Positions 8,742 through 17,647 are shown, counted from the first letter of the stretch. The stretch is 64,000 bases of DNA from Nitrincola schmidtii (GCF_008973715.1 NZ_WBOL01000003.1:62001-126000); one strand, 5' to 3'. The notes: generated by a model from the sequence alone, not told the origin. A program made the numbers and translations.

Positions 8742-9452
8742 ATGGAATTTAAGCGTGTTGTTGTCTTAACCGGTGCCGGTATATCGGCCGAATCGGGTAT
8801 CCGAACGTTTCGTGACCAAAACGGCTTATGGGAAGATCACCCCGTTGAAGATGTAGCGACGCCAGAGGGTTTTCAGCGAAATCCTAATCTAGTCTATCAA
8901 TTTTATAATATGCGTCGTGCGCAGCTTTTAGATGCTAGTGTGGTGCCTAATGCCGCCCATCAGATCTTGGCAGAATTTGAGGCGGAGCATATCGCTCGTG
9001 GCGGACACTTTACCTTGATCACTCAGAATGTTGATAACTTACATCAGCGTGCAGGCAATCAACGCATCATAGCCATGCATGGTCAACTGCAAAGTGCACT
9101 CTGTAGCGTTAGTGGTTTATCGATTCCGTGGACCAATGATTTAACCGCTGAACATCACTGCCAATGCTGTGAAACACCGTCATCATTACGCCCTGATATT
9201 GTTTGGTTTGGTGAGGTGCCTTATCAGCTAGATGATTGTTTTGAAGTCGTTTCTAAAGCAGATCTTTTTGTATCCATTGGAACATCCGGAAAAGTCTATC
9301 CAGCGGCTGGTTTTATGCAGGTTGCCCAAGAATCGGGGGCAGAAACGGTTGAACTTAATCTCGAGAAAACCAGCAGTGCGTTTGATCAAGGCTACTATGG
9401 ACCTGCGACCGAGGTGGTAGTCGATTTTTTTAGTCGATTGATGCAACGCTAA
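8742..9452 (+). CDS. cobB: NAD-dependent protein deacylase (Sir2 family, CobB type)
   Basis: The 236-residue protein carries the sirtuin signatures GAGISAESGIRTFRD at the N-terminus, TQNVDNLHQRAG, and the catalytic His in the segment AMHGQLQSA. The zinc site is partly changed: one CS pair at LCSVSGL and a CQCC segment, the same spacing style as E. coli CobB, in which the first Cys pair is also incomplete. FYNMRR retains the Tyr-x-x-Arg pair associated with desuccinylase as well as deacetylase activity. It would remove acyl groups from lysines using NAD+, giving nicotinamide and O-acyl-ADP-ribose. It ends 58 bp before a convergent LysR gene; no terminator is visible between them. Confidence 0.92.
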   Translation: MEFKRVVVLTGAGISAESGIRTFRDQNGLWEDHPVEDVATPEGFQRNPNLVYQFYNMRRAQLLDASVVPNAAHQILAEFEAEHIARGGHFTLITQNVDNLHQRAGNQRIIAMHGQLQSALCSVSGLSIPWTNDLTAEHHCQCCETPSSLRPDIVWFGEVPYQLDDCFEVVSKADLFVSIGTSGKVYPAAGFMQVAQESGAETVELNLEKTSSAFDQGYYGPATEVVVDFFSRLMQR

Positions 9453-9510
9453 GACGATGAGTCAAACCCATGAAGCTATTTTAGTGGAATGGTTTCGCTA
9501 GTAATCAATG

Positions 9511-10416
9511 TTACTTGGCTTGCAGTTGTCTCCATAGATCATCCACGATCGGTTTATTAACCAGTGTGCAGCGATACAGGCGAACTTCCAATGGCGTCTG
9601 CCATTCTTCACCTTCACAGATCACTAATCTTCCTTCGGTCAATTCTCTTTCAATACATAGCTTAGGCATCCAGGCTATGCCATGCCCCTGAAGTGCCATG
9701 CCTTTTAAGCCTTCCGCCATGGCGGTTTCGTAAACGGTTTTAAGGCGTAAACGAATAGGATGGTGCTTCAGTAATAAGCGAACCGTTCTTCCTAAAAAAG
9801 CACCTGAGGTATAGGAGAGTAACGGAATTGGCTCATCGGATAGTGATTGTAAACTGTACAGCGGGTTGCCTTCCTCATCAGGTTTGCAAACAGGTACCAT
9901 CGAGGTGTCTAGTAAGTGAATCGACGGGAAAAGAGATGGGTCCAGCTGAAGTGTCGCATAAGAGTCATAGTAAACCTGCATCATGTCACACTGACCATCT
10001 CTCAGGGCATGAACCGCATCTTCTACATTCATCGCGACCAAGCGAATCGATAGGTCATTCGTGAGTTTACCCAGTGAGTTAAGCCAATCTGGGAAAAAGG
10101 TAAATGCTAATGAGTGAGCAGCAGCTACCTCAAGAATGGTATGTTGTTGCGGTGAGAGTCCGCGTAAGCGTGCCAGTGTTTCATGTAGCTGACTGACGAT
10201 ACTTCGAGCGGTAATCAAAAATAGTTGGCCTTCAGCCGTTAAGCTAATCGGTGTTCTGGATCGGTCAATCAGTTGAACACCAACCATGTCTTCTAATGAT
10301 TTAATCCGTCGACTAAAGGCTGGCTGAGTTACATGACGACGTTCAGCCGCTTTGGAAAAGCTTTGCGTGGAAGCGAGCGCTAAAAAGTCTTCTAACCACC
10401 GAGTTTCAAAATCCAT
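9511..10416 (-). CDS. LysR family regulator, HypT/YjiE-like, divergent from aspA
   Basis: The ATG at 10416 is preferred; a TTG one codon upstream gives the same frame. The 301-residue protein has the LysR winged helix (SFSKAAERRHVTQPAFSRRIKSLE, split here as residues about 19-42) and an effector domain beginning VAAAHSLAFTFFPDW. The opening DFETRWLEDFLALA and AAAHSL resemble E. coli HypT (YjiE), a hypochlorite-responsive regulator, although I cannot confirm that the redox residues (Met or Cys) are conserved. A perfect 25-bp palindrome lies just upstream of its start and before aspA, which it probably controls. The function as an aspA regulator is inferred from position. Confidence 0.88.
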   Translation of the reverse strand: MDFETRWLEDFLALASTQSFSKAAERRHVTQPAFSRRIKSLEDMVGVQLIDRSRTPISLTAEGQLFLITARSIVSQLHETLARLRGLSPQQHTILEVAAAHSLAFTFFPDWLNSLGKLTNDLSIRLVAMNVEDAVHALRDGQCDMMQVYYDSYATLQLDPSLFPSIHLLDTSMVPVCKPDEEGNPLYSLQSLSDEPIPLLSYTSGAFLGRTVRLLLKHHPIRLRLKTVYETAMAEGLKGMALQGHGIAWMPKLCIERELTEGRLVICEGEEWQTPLEVRLYRCTLVNKPIVDDLWRQLQAK

Positions 10417-10428
10417 CAATACATGCCC

Positions 10429-10453
10429 ACATTATGCAATATTTGCATAATGT
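10429..10453. promoter_or_regulatory. Perfect 25-bp palindromic operator between the LysR gene and aspA
   Basis: Arms ACATTATGCAA and TTGCATAATGT are exactly complementary over 11 bp with a 3-bp centre (TAT). The site starts 13 bp from the LysR ATG and about 100 bp before the aspA ATG, ideal for autorepression and control of aspA. A symmetric 11-3-11 repeat is very unlikely by chance. The bound protein is inferred to be the adjacent LysR regulator. Confidence 0.7.
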
Positions 10454-10551
10454 ATCTGATAACGGCATTGGATTATAGACCTATCCTTGTATGACAATGC
10501 CTCAAACAGTCAGTAGGACTGTGTCACATTGCCTTTTCTTAGAGAGCCATC

Positions 10552-12003
10552 ATGATTATTGATATTCCGCGCCAAGATGAAATTCTGCAACAACCACACC
10601 GTATTGAAAAAGATCTACTCGGAAATCTGGCCGTTCCAGCCAGTGCCTATTATGGCGTACAAACTCAACGAGCGTTGGAGAATTTTGCTTTAACCGGTGT
10701 GCCTTTAGCGCACTTTCCTAAACTGATTGTTGGTTTGGCGATGGTCAAAAAAGCAGCCGCTTCTGCCAATTTTGATACGGGACATTTGTCTGCTAAGCAT
10801 AAGGATGCGATTCACTTCGCTTGTGATTGTCTTATTAATGGCGAGTATCATGATCAGTTCGTTGTCGATATGATTCAGGGTGGAGCGGGCACCTCAACCA
10901 ACATGAATGCTAATGAAGTGATTGCCAATATTGGTTTGGAATATTTAGGTCATGCGCGAGGTGCATATCAACATCTGCATCCAAACAACCACGTCAATAT
11001 GTCACAGTCGACAAATGATGCCTATCCCACTGCCATACGTGTTGGGCTGCAATTGTCTCATGCAGAGCTAGTGGATAGCCTAGCGTTGCTAAAAGATGCC
11101 TTTGCAACCAAGCGAGATGAGTTTAGTGACGTTATCAAAATGGGACGTACACAATTACAAGATGCGGTTCCCATGACACTAGGGCAAGAGTTTGGTGCTT
11201 ATGCAACCACCCTCGGTGAAGACATAGACCGTATTGCGGGTATGTATGATTTACTTCGAGAAGTTAATTTAGGTGGAACCGCCATAGGTACGGGTATTAA
11301 TGCTGATCCACTTTATGCAGATTTAGCGGTTCGTCATCTATCAGAAGTCTGCGGTCATCCGATGCGTTTAGCGGCTGATCTGATTGAAGCGACTTCTGAC
11401 ATGGGAGCCTTCGTGCTCTTTTCTGGTATGACTAAACGTTTGGCCATTAAGCTATCGAAAATTTGTAATGATCTTCGTTTGTTATCCAGCGGTCCCAGAA
11501 CGGGGTTTAACGAGATCAACCTGCCACCGCAGCAACCGGGTTCTTCGATCATGCCAGGTAAAGTGAATCCAGTGATTCCAGAAGCGGTGAATCAAGTTGC
11601 CTATCAGGTCATCGGTAATGATTTAGCGATTACCATGGCTGCTGAAAATGGACAGCTACAGTTAAACGTGATGGAACCGTTAATTGCTTACAAGATTCTG
11701 GAGTCGATGCGATTATTGCGTCGTGCGATGGATATGTTGCGTGAACGTTGTGTGGTGGGTATTACCGCCAATCGTGAACATTGCCTACACTTAGTCACAC
11801 ATTCAATCGGTATTATCACCGCGCTAAATCCTTATATTGGCTATGATGATGCCACCCGTATCGCTAAAACCGCCTTGGAAACGGGTAAAGGGGTATTGGA
11901 GCTAGTTAAAGAAGAAGGTTTGATTGATGAAGCCTTGCTTGAGCAGATTTTAAAACCTGAGAATATGGTCAATCCGAGACGAATGACGACAAGTACATCT
12001 TAA
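10552..12003 (+). CDS. aspA: Aspartate ammonia-lyase (aspartase)
   Basis: The 483-residue protein belongs to the fumarase/aspartase superfamily. GGAGTSTNMNANEVIAN and the NHVNMSQSTNDAYPTA segment form the substrate site, and the superfamily signature GSSIMPGKVNPV lies near residues 330-341, containing the mobile catalytic-loop Ser. These details and the absence of a fumarase-C style N-terminus favour aspartase, which converts L-aspartate reversibly to fumarate and ammonia in the cytoplasm. Length matches the usual 470-480 residues, with about 10 extra residues at the N-terminus. Its 3' end overlaps the convergent glycosyltransferase gene by 35 bp. The divergent LysR gene and the palindrome upstream indicate dedicated regulation. 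Confidence 0.92.
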   Translation: MIIDIPRQDEILQQPHRIEKDLLGNLAVPASAYYGVQTQRALENFALTGVPLAHFPKLIVGLAMVKKAAASANFDTGHLSAKHKDAIHFACDCLINGEYHDQFVVDMIQGGAGTSTNMNANEVIANIGLEYLGHARGAYQHLHPNNHVNMSQSTNDAYPTAIRVGLQLSHAELVDSLALLKDAFATKRDEFSDVIKMGRTQLQDAVPMTLGQEFGAYATTLGEDIDRIAGMYDLLREVNLGGTAIGTGINADPLYADLAVRHLSEVCGHPMRLAADLIEATSDMGAFVLFSGMTKRLAIKLSKICNDLRLLSSGPRTGFNEINLPPQQPGSSIMPGKVNPVIPEAVNQVAYQVIGNDLAITMAAENGQLQLNVMEPLIAYKILESMRLLRRAMDMLRERCVVGITANREHCLHLVTHSIGIITALNPYIGYDDATRIAKTALETGKGVLELVKEEGLIDEALLEQILKPENMVNPRRMTTSTS

Positions 12004-13078
12004 ACACGTCACGATACTGGTTTAACAGACTCGACAGCCTCCATTGATCCGGTGGTGGTTGTTCGGGTGAAGTCTTCAGCCAAGCTAAACATTGTTTTAC
12101 CGCCGCTTCAGCCTCACGCTCTATATCGTCAGGATAGCTGTCATAACACTGACTCTGCGGAATATATTCTGGATAGGCTAATCGGTTTGGAGCGAGTGCA
12201 ACACAGCCTGACGCCATGGCCTCAAGCATCGACAGTCCCTGAAAATCATGCAAGGCTGTAGAGATAACGATATCGGCTTGCTGCAATAGCTGTTGATAAT
12301 CTCCAGCACTGTCTAGGTAGCCAGCGTGCAAAAGTTGTTCGGCAAATGTCTGCTGAATCTGGTTAAAGGCTTCAGGTTGCTGACGGAATTGTTCACCGAC
12401 CAGACTTAAGCGGAAGTCCTGCCCTGTTGAGGAAAGCTTTTGTAAAAAACTTAGTAGACGATCAGGTCCCTTGTCATATTCCCAGCGATGATTCCACAAA
12501 AGGTGAGGGCACTCGATATTGTTAATCTTAGCCGGTTTACTAAACAAACCGTCTTCAATAGGCACCGGAAGGATAGAGGATTTAGCTAAGAGTTGATCAG
12601 GTAAGCCTTTGGGTAACGCATCGGGCAGTTTTTTCAGTAAAGCCGCAACACCGTCGATAAAGCTTCGACGATTCCAATCACTATTAAACAGTAGGTGATC
12701 AGCCGCTACCGCACTGTAAAGGTTAATCATTTGTGGCTCGACACTATTGAACTGTTGACTAGAGTCCGGAAATGCAAATTGATTCTCATGAAAATAGAGA
12801 AGGCAGGGTACCTTCGCCAATCCTGGATGAAATCCTTTGATATTGGCTAAATCTGTCATGGATGTCGCTAAAATAAGATCCCAAGACTCTTTTAAGAGTG
12901 GTTCATTTAACCAACTTAAGGCATTGCCGCGAATGCGCCAACTGAAATAGCGAGGAGGCAGGCTGAGCACCTGCCACTCAAACTCAGGAAGTCCCTCTAT
13001 CAACTGACGCCGCCAGCGCTGATGGCTGGCGGCGTCATAGGCTGATAACAGAAGGATTCTGGGTTTAGGTTGATTCAT
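11969..13078 (-). CDS. DUF3524 glycosyltransferase, tRNA-queuosine mannosyltransferase-like
   Basis: The 369-residue protein starts with ILLLSAYDAASHQRWRRQL, followed by FEWQVLSLPPRYFSWRIRGN, LAT SMTDLANIKG and LLYFHENQFAFP; these segments are the hallmarks of the DUF3524 domain found in human GTDC1/QTMAN, the enzyme that mannosylates queuosine in tRNA-Asp. A GT-B nucleotide-sugar domain follows (about residues 190-340) with LLWNHRWEYDKGPDRLL and a typical ISTALHDFQGLSMLEAMASG acceptor/donor motif. The bacterial function is inferred from family. The gene begins 3 nt after metQ ends, so it is the fourth gene of the met operon, and its 3' end overlaps aspA by 35 bp on the opposite strand. Confidence 0.78.
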   Translation of the reverse strand: MNQPKPRILLLSAYDAASHQRWRRQLIEGLPEFEWQVLSLPPRYFSWRIRGNALSWLNEPLLKESWDLILATSMTDLANIKGFHPGLAKVPCLLYFHENQFAFPDSSQQFNSVEPQMINLYSAVAADHLLFNSDWNRRSFIDGVAALLKKLPDALPKGLPDQLLAKSSILPVPIEDGLFSKPAKINNIECPHLLWNHRWEYDKGPDRLLSFLQKLSSTGQDFRLSLVGEQFRQQPEAFNQIQQTFAEQLLHAGYLDSAGDYQQLLQQADIVISTALHDFQGLSMLEAMASGCVALAPNRLAYPEYIPQSQCYDSYPDDIEREAEAAVKQCLAWLKTSPEQPPPDQWRLSSLLNQYRDVFKMYLSSFVSD

Positions 13079-13081
13079 TGA

Positions 13082-13855
13082 TTAGAAAGCAGGGACCACT
13101 GCACCTTGGTATTTTTCAAGTATGAACTCTTTGACGGCATCGGTTTTGATTGCATTAATCAATGATTGTACCGCTGCATTTTCTGCTTTGTCAGCATGCG
13201 TCACCAGAATATTCACATAAGGTGACTCACTGCCTTCGATGACCAGAGCATCATCACTCGGAGATAAACCAGCTTCCAGAGCGTAGTTGGTATTGATCAA
13301 TGCAAGATCCACTTGATTTAATACACGAGGAAGGGTGGCCGCTTCAATTTCACGAATACGCAGATTTAACGGATTTTCCGTGATGTCACGAGTCGTCGCC
13401 GTAATACCAGCCTCTGGGTTAAGCGTGATTAAGCCAGCGGATTGAAGCAGTAATAAAGCTCGACCACCGTTCGTGGCATCATTAGGAATGGCGACTTGAG
13501 CACGTTGCGGTAGTTCACTCAGCGCTTGATATTTGACTGAGTAAGCGCCAAAAGGCTCAATGTGAATGCCAGCAACGCTGACTAATTCAGTCCTGCGATT
13601 CTCATTAAAATTATCTAGGTAAGGTTGGTGCTGAAAGAAGTTGGCATCAATACGTCCTTCATTAACCTGAGTATTAGGTTGAACATAGTCTGTAAAGACT
13701 TTGATATCTAACGTAATTCCTTGATTCGCCAATTCAGGTTTTACAAACTCAAGAATCTCCGCGTGAGGTACGGCTGTTGCCGCAATACTGAGGGTCTCTG
13801 CTTGAGCTGCTGATACGGCAGTGAAAGCGGCCAAAGCAAAAATCAATTTTTTCAT
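13082..13855 (-). CDS. metQ: Methionine ABC transporter substrate-binding protein
   Basis: The 257-residue protein has a signal peptide (residues 1-19, ending AQA before ETLS) and the NlpA/MetQ fold: ATAVPHAEILEFVKP, VNEGRIDANFFQHQPYLD, and VAIPNDATNGGRALLLLQ. It binds methionine in the periplasm and delivers it to MetI/MetN. Unlike lipoprotein MetQ of E. coli there is no Cys after the signal peptide, so it should be a soluble periplasmic protein. It lies 27 bp downstream of metI and is followed after 3 nt by the DUF3524 glycosyltransferase gene. Family members also bind D-methionine or other short amino acids, but the operon supports methionine. Confidence 0.93.
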   Translation of the reverse strand: MKKLIFALAAFTAVSAAQAETLSIAATAVPHAEILEFVKPELANQGITLDIKVFTDYVQPNTQVNEGRIDANFFQHQPYLDNFNENRRTELVSVAGIHIEPFGAYSVKYQALSELPQRAQVAIPNDATNGGRALLLLQSAGLITLNPEAGITATTRDITENPLNLRIREIEAATLPRVLNQVDLALINTNYALEAGLSPSDDALVIEGSESPYVNILVTHADKAENAAVQSLINAIKTDAVKEFILEKYQGAVVPAF

Positions 13856-13882
13856 TTATAACTCCGAGGAAAAATAGGCAGT

Positions 13883-14548
13883 TTATTTGCGTGAATAATG
13901 GACGACCAAACGGTCTCCAAGGCTTTGTAAAATCTGTACCAAAATCAGTAGAAGTACGACGGTGACCACCATTACATCGGTTTGAAAACGTTGATAGCCA
14001 TAACGTATGGCAAGATCGCCTAAACCACCGGCACCGACCACACCCGCCATGGCTGTGTAAGAAACGAGTGTAATCGCCGTAACGGTAATGGCAGCAATGA
14101 TTCCCGGGCGAGCTTCTGGTAATAGCGCGCTAAAAATGATCTGTTGGGTGCTGGCTCCCATCGCCTGAGTGGCTTCAATGATACCTTTATCCACCTCTCT
14201 TAAGGCTGTCTCAACAAGACGAGCAAAGAAGGGCGTTGCGCCGGCAACTAAAGGAGGAATCGCACCTGCCACACCCAAGGACGTTCCGGTGATCATTAAG
14301 GTGAAAGGGATCATGACGATTAATAAAATGATAAAAGGAAGCGAGCGCAACACATTGACCACCAATGAAAGTGCTGCATAAAAGCCTTTTTGCTCATACA
14401 TCTGTTTTGGGCCAGTCAAAAACAGCAAAACGCCTAAGGGCAGGCCCAACAGTACCGTAAAGATGATCGAGCCGCCTAACATCATTAAGGTGTCGAGCGT
14501 GGCCATCCAAATGTCAAACCAGTCTATATTGCTAAAGAAATGATTCAT
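13883..14548 (-). CDS. metI: Methionine ABC transporter permease
   Basis: The 221-residue protein has five hydrophobic segments (about 17-40, 56-80, 89-105, 150-175, 190-210) and the binding-protein-dependent permease loop [22 protein letters not shown], split here, which contacts the ATPase. It matches MetI in length and sequence ([38 protein letters not shown]). Its ATG overlaps the metN stop (ATGA), showing translational coupling. It forms the inner-membrane channel of the MetNIQ importer. Confidence 0.94.
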   Translation of the reverse strand: MNHFFSNIDWFDIWMATLDTLMMLGGSIIFTVLLGLPLGVLLFLTGPKQMYEQKGFYAALSLVVNVLRSLPFIILLIVMIPFTLMITGTSLGVAGAIPPLVAGATPFFARLVETALREVDKGIIEATQAMGASTQQIIFSALLPEARPGIIAAITVTAITLVSYTAMAGVVGAGGLGDLAIRYGYQRFQTDVMVVTVVLLLILVQILQSLGDRLVVHYSRK

Positions 14549-15555
14549 CCGCGCAATACCTCAACGGTTACCTGTGCACTTTGTAGTTGTGCAATCGCAG
14601 CGTCAGCATCTCCTCCAACGAGAGAAAGAGTTAGCTGCCCATAAGGCGTGTCACGAATATGATCGATACGACCACCTAAAATGCTGTAATCCACGCCAGT
14701 TTTTCTAGCGACATGACCAAGTAAAGGAGCATAGGTTGCATCGCCTTGAAACGTCAGGCGAACAATTCGACCCTGAACTCGCTCAAAATCGCTGTTCATT
14801 TCTTCTTCATCTAGCTGTTCAGCTTCAAAGACAAAGCGTTGTGTGGTCGGATGTTTAGGATGCAGAAATACATCAGCAACCGGTCCTTGTTCAACGACTT
14901 TTCCTTTATCTAGTACCGCAACCTGATCACAAATGCGCCGAATGACATCCATCTCGTGGGTAATCAGTACAATAGTGAGATTTAGTTCACGGTTTAACTC
15001 ATTTAAGAGTTGCAGCACTTGAGCCGTTGTCTGTGGATCTAAAGCGCTGGTGGCTTCATCACACAATAGTATCTTCGGTGAGGTGGCTAATGCCCGCGCT
15101 ATACCAACACGTTGCTTCTGACCGCCCGAGAGTTGAGCTGGGTATTTATTGGCATGATCGGTTAAACCCACGCGATCGAGAAGCATCGCAACACGCAATT
15201 TGATCTGATCTGATGACAGTTGACCGGCCAGTTTGAGTGGCATAGCAACATTGTCAGCAACTGTTTTGGATGACAATAAATTGAAATGCTGAAAGATCAT
15301 ACCAAGCTTCTGGCGAAACTGACGTAAACCTTTGGGTGAGAGAGCCGTGACGTCTTCACCATCGACTAGAATACGACCAGAGCTCGGCTCTTCAAGTCGA
15401 TTAATCAGACGTAACAGCGTACTTTTACCTGCACCAGAATGGCCGATAAGACCATAGATCTGACCTTGCTCTATCTGCAAGTTGCAGGGCTCCAGTGCTG
15501 TAATCTCACGTTGACCGACTTTGTAAGCCTTGTGCACACGTTGAAATTCAATCAC
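14545..15555 (-). CDS. metN: Methionine ABC transporter ATP-binding protein
   Basis: The 336-residue protein has the ABC ATPase domain (about residues 2-240): Walker [10 protein letters not shown], signature LSGGQKQR, Walker [13 protein letters not shown] and switch His in LITHEMD. The C-terminal NIL domain (about residues 255-336), which binds methionine and inhibits transport in E. coli MetN, is present. The start ATG at 15555 follows GAAATT-rich sequence without a strong ribosome site. It is the first gene of metN-metI-metQ-glycosyltransferase. A promoter with an extended -10 lies 62-70 bp upstream. No MetJ-box tandem or SAM riboswitch was recognised in the leader. Confidence 0.95.
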   Translation of the reverse strand: MIEFQRVHKAYKVGQREITALEPCNLQIEQGQIYGLIGHSGAGKSTLLRLINRLEEPSSGRILVDGEDVTALSPKGLRQFRQKLGMIFQHFNLLSSKTVADNVAMPLKLAGQLSSDQIKLRVAMLLDRVGLTDHANKYPAQLSGGQKQRVGIARALATSPKILLCDEATSALDPQTTAQVLQLLNELNRELNLTIVLITHEMDVIRRICDQVAVLDKGKVVEQGPVADVFLHPKHPTTQRFVFEAEQLDEEEMNSDFERVQGRIVRLTFQGDATYAPLLGHVARKTGVDYSILGGRIDHIRDTPYGQLTLSLVGGDADAAIAQLQSAQVTVEVLRG

Positions 15556-15616
15556 GAAGTGTAAAACCTTTTGGGTTGTAATGCTTTTTGGGAATTAAAA
15601 AATAAAATCTTATGCG

Positions 15617-15625
15617 ATTATAGCA
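15617..15625 (-). promoter_or_regulatory. Extended -10 promoter element for metN operon
   Basis: On the minus strand the sequence reads TGCTATAAT, a perfect extended -10 (TGn plus TATAAT). A TTGTAT hexamer lies 19 bp further upstream, a long spacing that an extended -10 tolerates. Transcription would start near 15610, leaving a leader of about 55 nt before metN. Confidence 0.55.
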
Positions 15626-15720
15626 TTTTTAAGGGTGGCTTATACAACCTAATTAGATAAGTTTTGAGGTGGATCTGATCCTCATGCGCTAACGTAATGC
15701 TTTAAAAATAGGAGTTTAAC

Positions 15721-16419
15721 ATGTCAAGCACACTCGTACTCGGCGGTGGTTCAATCGGATCAGCAGTGGCTCAGGTAAAATCTGAAGGGGGAGCCGCAGT
15801 CACATTGGTAACCAGAACAAAACAGGCATTACCCTCATCTATTGAACAGCGGATTATTTCATCTTGGCAGTGGGATGATGTTATCGCCACGCTTCAGTCG
15901 TTAACCCTACCTGATGAAGTGATTGTGACCAACGGGTTACTCTGGTCTGAAACGCAAATGCCAGAAAAACGCACAGAAGCACTGACCCAAGAAGCCTTAC
16001 TTGCTTCGTTTTCAGCCAATGTTTTAGTGACTGCAGCGTGTCTTCAGCATCTTAGCGGACGTTTAAAGCGTGACTCAGCCTTTAAATTTTTGGCGGTGTC
16101 GGCAAAAGTCGGCAGTATTTCTGATAATCGTCTGGGTGGGTGGCATGCTTATCGTGCCTCAAAAGCAGCGTTGAATATGTTGGTGAAAACAACGGCCATT
16201 GAATGGCAGAGACGCTTCCCAATGGCTGCATTAGCCACCTATCATCCAGGTACAACCGATAGTGGTTTATCAAAGCCTTTTCAGCAACGTGTTCCTGATA
16301 GTCAACTTAAAACCCCAGAGCAGGCTGCTCGGTGTTTGGTTGATGTGCTGGAAACAAATGTCACCCCTGAAGACAGTGGTTACTTGTGGAATTGGGATGG
16401 AAATAAATTGCCTTTTTAA
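15721..16419 (+). CDS. Short-chain dehydrogenase/reductase, CsgA-like
   Basis: The 232-residue protein has an N-terminal nucleotide-binding motif in the form GGGSIGSAV, a variant of TGxxxGxG, an Asn-containing TNGLLW segment, and the catalytic Ser followed by YRASK (the YxxxK motif, about residue 142). It resembles the C-factor/CsgA-type SDRs, NAD(P)-dependent oxidoreductases of unknown substrate. TAGGAG precedes the ATG. It leads a same-direction run that continues with an MDR oxidoreductase 67 bp on, so it may belong to the following catabolic genes, though the gap allows a separate promoter. Confidence 0.85.
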   Translation: MSSTLVLGGGSIGSAVAQVKSEGGAAVTLVTRTKQALPSSIEQRIISSWQWDDVIATLQSLTLPDEVIVTNGLLWSETQMPEKRTEALTQEALLASFSANVLVTAACLQHLSGRLKRDSAFKFLAVSAKVGSISDNRLGGWHAYRASKAALNMLVKTTAIEWQRRFPMAALATYHPGTTDSGLSKPFQQRVPDSQLKTPEQAARCLVDVLETNVTPEDSGYLWNWDGNKLPF

Positions 16420-16486
16420 TTTACACCATTGAATGCATCTCCTAAAGTCTTTGATGGAGCAAAAATAAAACTAACAAGGAGGATTA

Positions 16487-17635
16487 ATGATTCCATCAGT
16501 GATGCATGCCATGTGTTTAATGGGTCATGGAGGTGTTGAGCAACTGGTTTATAAATCTGACGTGCCAGTACCCACACCTAACGTTGACGAAGTTCTTGTT
16601 CAGGTAACCGCGACCGCCAAAAACAATACCGATCGTAAGGCTCGAGAAGGACTCTATCCGGTCGGTAGTTCTGATGAAGTAACCTCCTTTCAAATGGGAG
16701 GATCGCCTACATTAACCTTCCCTCGAATCCAAGGAGCCGATATTGTCGGTCGAATTATAGCGGTGGGTCATCAAGTCTCTTCTAGCCGCATCGGTGAGAG
16801 AGGCCTGTTAGATTTTAATCTCTACCCTGATCACCGTCCTGACCTTAATTTGATGCCAGATTATTATGGTCATGGTGCTGATGGTGGCTATGCAGAATAT
16901 GTCGCCGTTAAAGCAGAGCAGTTCTATCACATTCCGAATGATGAGCTTTCTGATGCGGAATTGGCTTCAATGGGCATGTGTTCTTATCAAACTGCCTACC
17001 ATATGTTGACTGCTGCTAAAGTGGTTTCTGGTGAACGTGTGTTGGTTTCAGGTGCCAGTGGTGGTGTTGGTACCGCTTTGATTCAACTCTGCCGTATTAT
17101 CGGCGCAATCCCTTATGCTGTCAGCCAACTCAGTAAGGGCGAAATGCTCATGAAGCTTGGTGCAGAAGAGGTGATTGACCGTGGCGACTTGAATACCTTT
17201 GTGGAACGTACCCTAGCAAAAACAAAAGGTAAGCCCATCGATGCGGTGATGGATCTGGTGGGTGGTGAGATGACCGATCGCTTTATCGATACCATGATAC
17301 AGGATATGCACCAAAGAAAGACCTATCCTCGGTTAAGTATCGCTGGGGCAAGTGGTGGCAATATAAGCCAAATGATGTGGACTAAAATCTATCTTTATCA
17401 AGTGCAAATCTTTGGTGTGTCACATGGTACCCAAGAGGAAGCAGCGCAACTGATGAAATGGATCAGAGGTGGCCAGCTGAAACCTGTATTGCATAGTGCA
17501 TTTAAACTGTCTGAACTGCACCAAGCAGAAGCGTTTTTTGTTAGCCGTAACCAACAGTTTTTAGGAAAAATTGTCATCGTACCCGACTCTCAGTGGGATA
17601 TTCATGGCAAGCCCTATGCCAACCCATCTCAATAA
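16487..17635 (+). CDS. Medium-chain (zeta-crystallin/quinone oxidoreductase type) dehydrogenase
   Basis: The 382-residue MDR protein has a GroES-like N-terminal domain and a Rossmann domain with SGASGGVGTALIQL near residue 185. The N-terminal segment AKNNTDRKAREG sits where zinc-dependent alcohol dehydrogenases have the catalytic Cys, and no Cys-rich structural zinc loop is seen, so it should be a zinc-independent NAD(P)H oxidoreductase. It carries more sequence than a minimal quinone oxidoreductase (about 325), with a longer insertion around GLLDFNLYPDHRPDLNLMPD. AAGGAGG precedes the ATG. The next gene follows after 12 bp, so it is probably cotranscribed with the hydroxyproline dehydratase-like gene. 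Confidence 0.85.
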   Translation: MIPSVMHAMCLMGHGGVEQLVYKSDVPVPTPNVDEVLVQVTATAKNNTDRKAREGLYPVGSSDEVTSFQMGGSPTLTFPRIQGADIVGRIIAVGHQVSSSRIGERGLLDFNLYPDHRPDLNLMPDYYGHGADGGYAEYVAVKAEQFYHIPNDELSDAELASMGMCSYQTAYHMLTAAKVVSGERVLVSGASGGVGTALIQLCRIIGAIPYAVSQLSKGEMLMKLGAEEVIDRGDLNTFVERTLAKTKGKPIDAVMDLVGGEMTDRFIDTMIQDMHQRKTYPRLSIAGASGGNISQMMWTKIYLYQVQIFGVSHGTQEEAAQLMKWIRGGQLKPVLHSAFKLSELHQAEAFFVSRNQQFLGKIVIVPDSQWDIHGKPYANPSQ

Positions 17636-17647
17636 GGAGATTCAGGG

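Noticed and set aside
15556-15720. SAM riboswitch or MetJ box tandem upstream of metN
   Set aside because: No conserved SAM-riboswitch core or AGACGTCT-like repeats could be found; only an ordinary extended -10 is visible.
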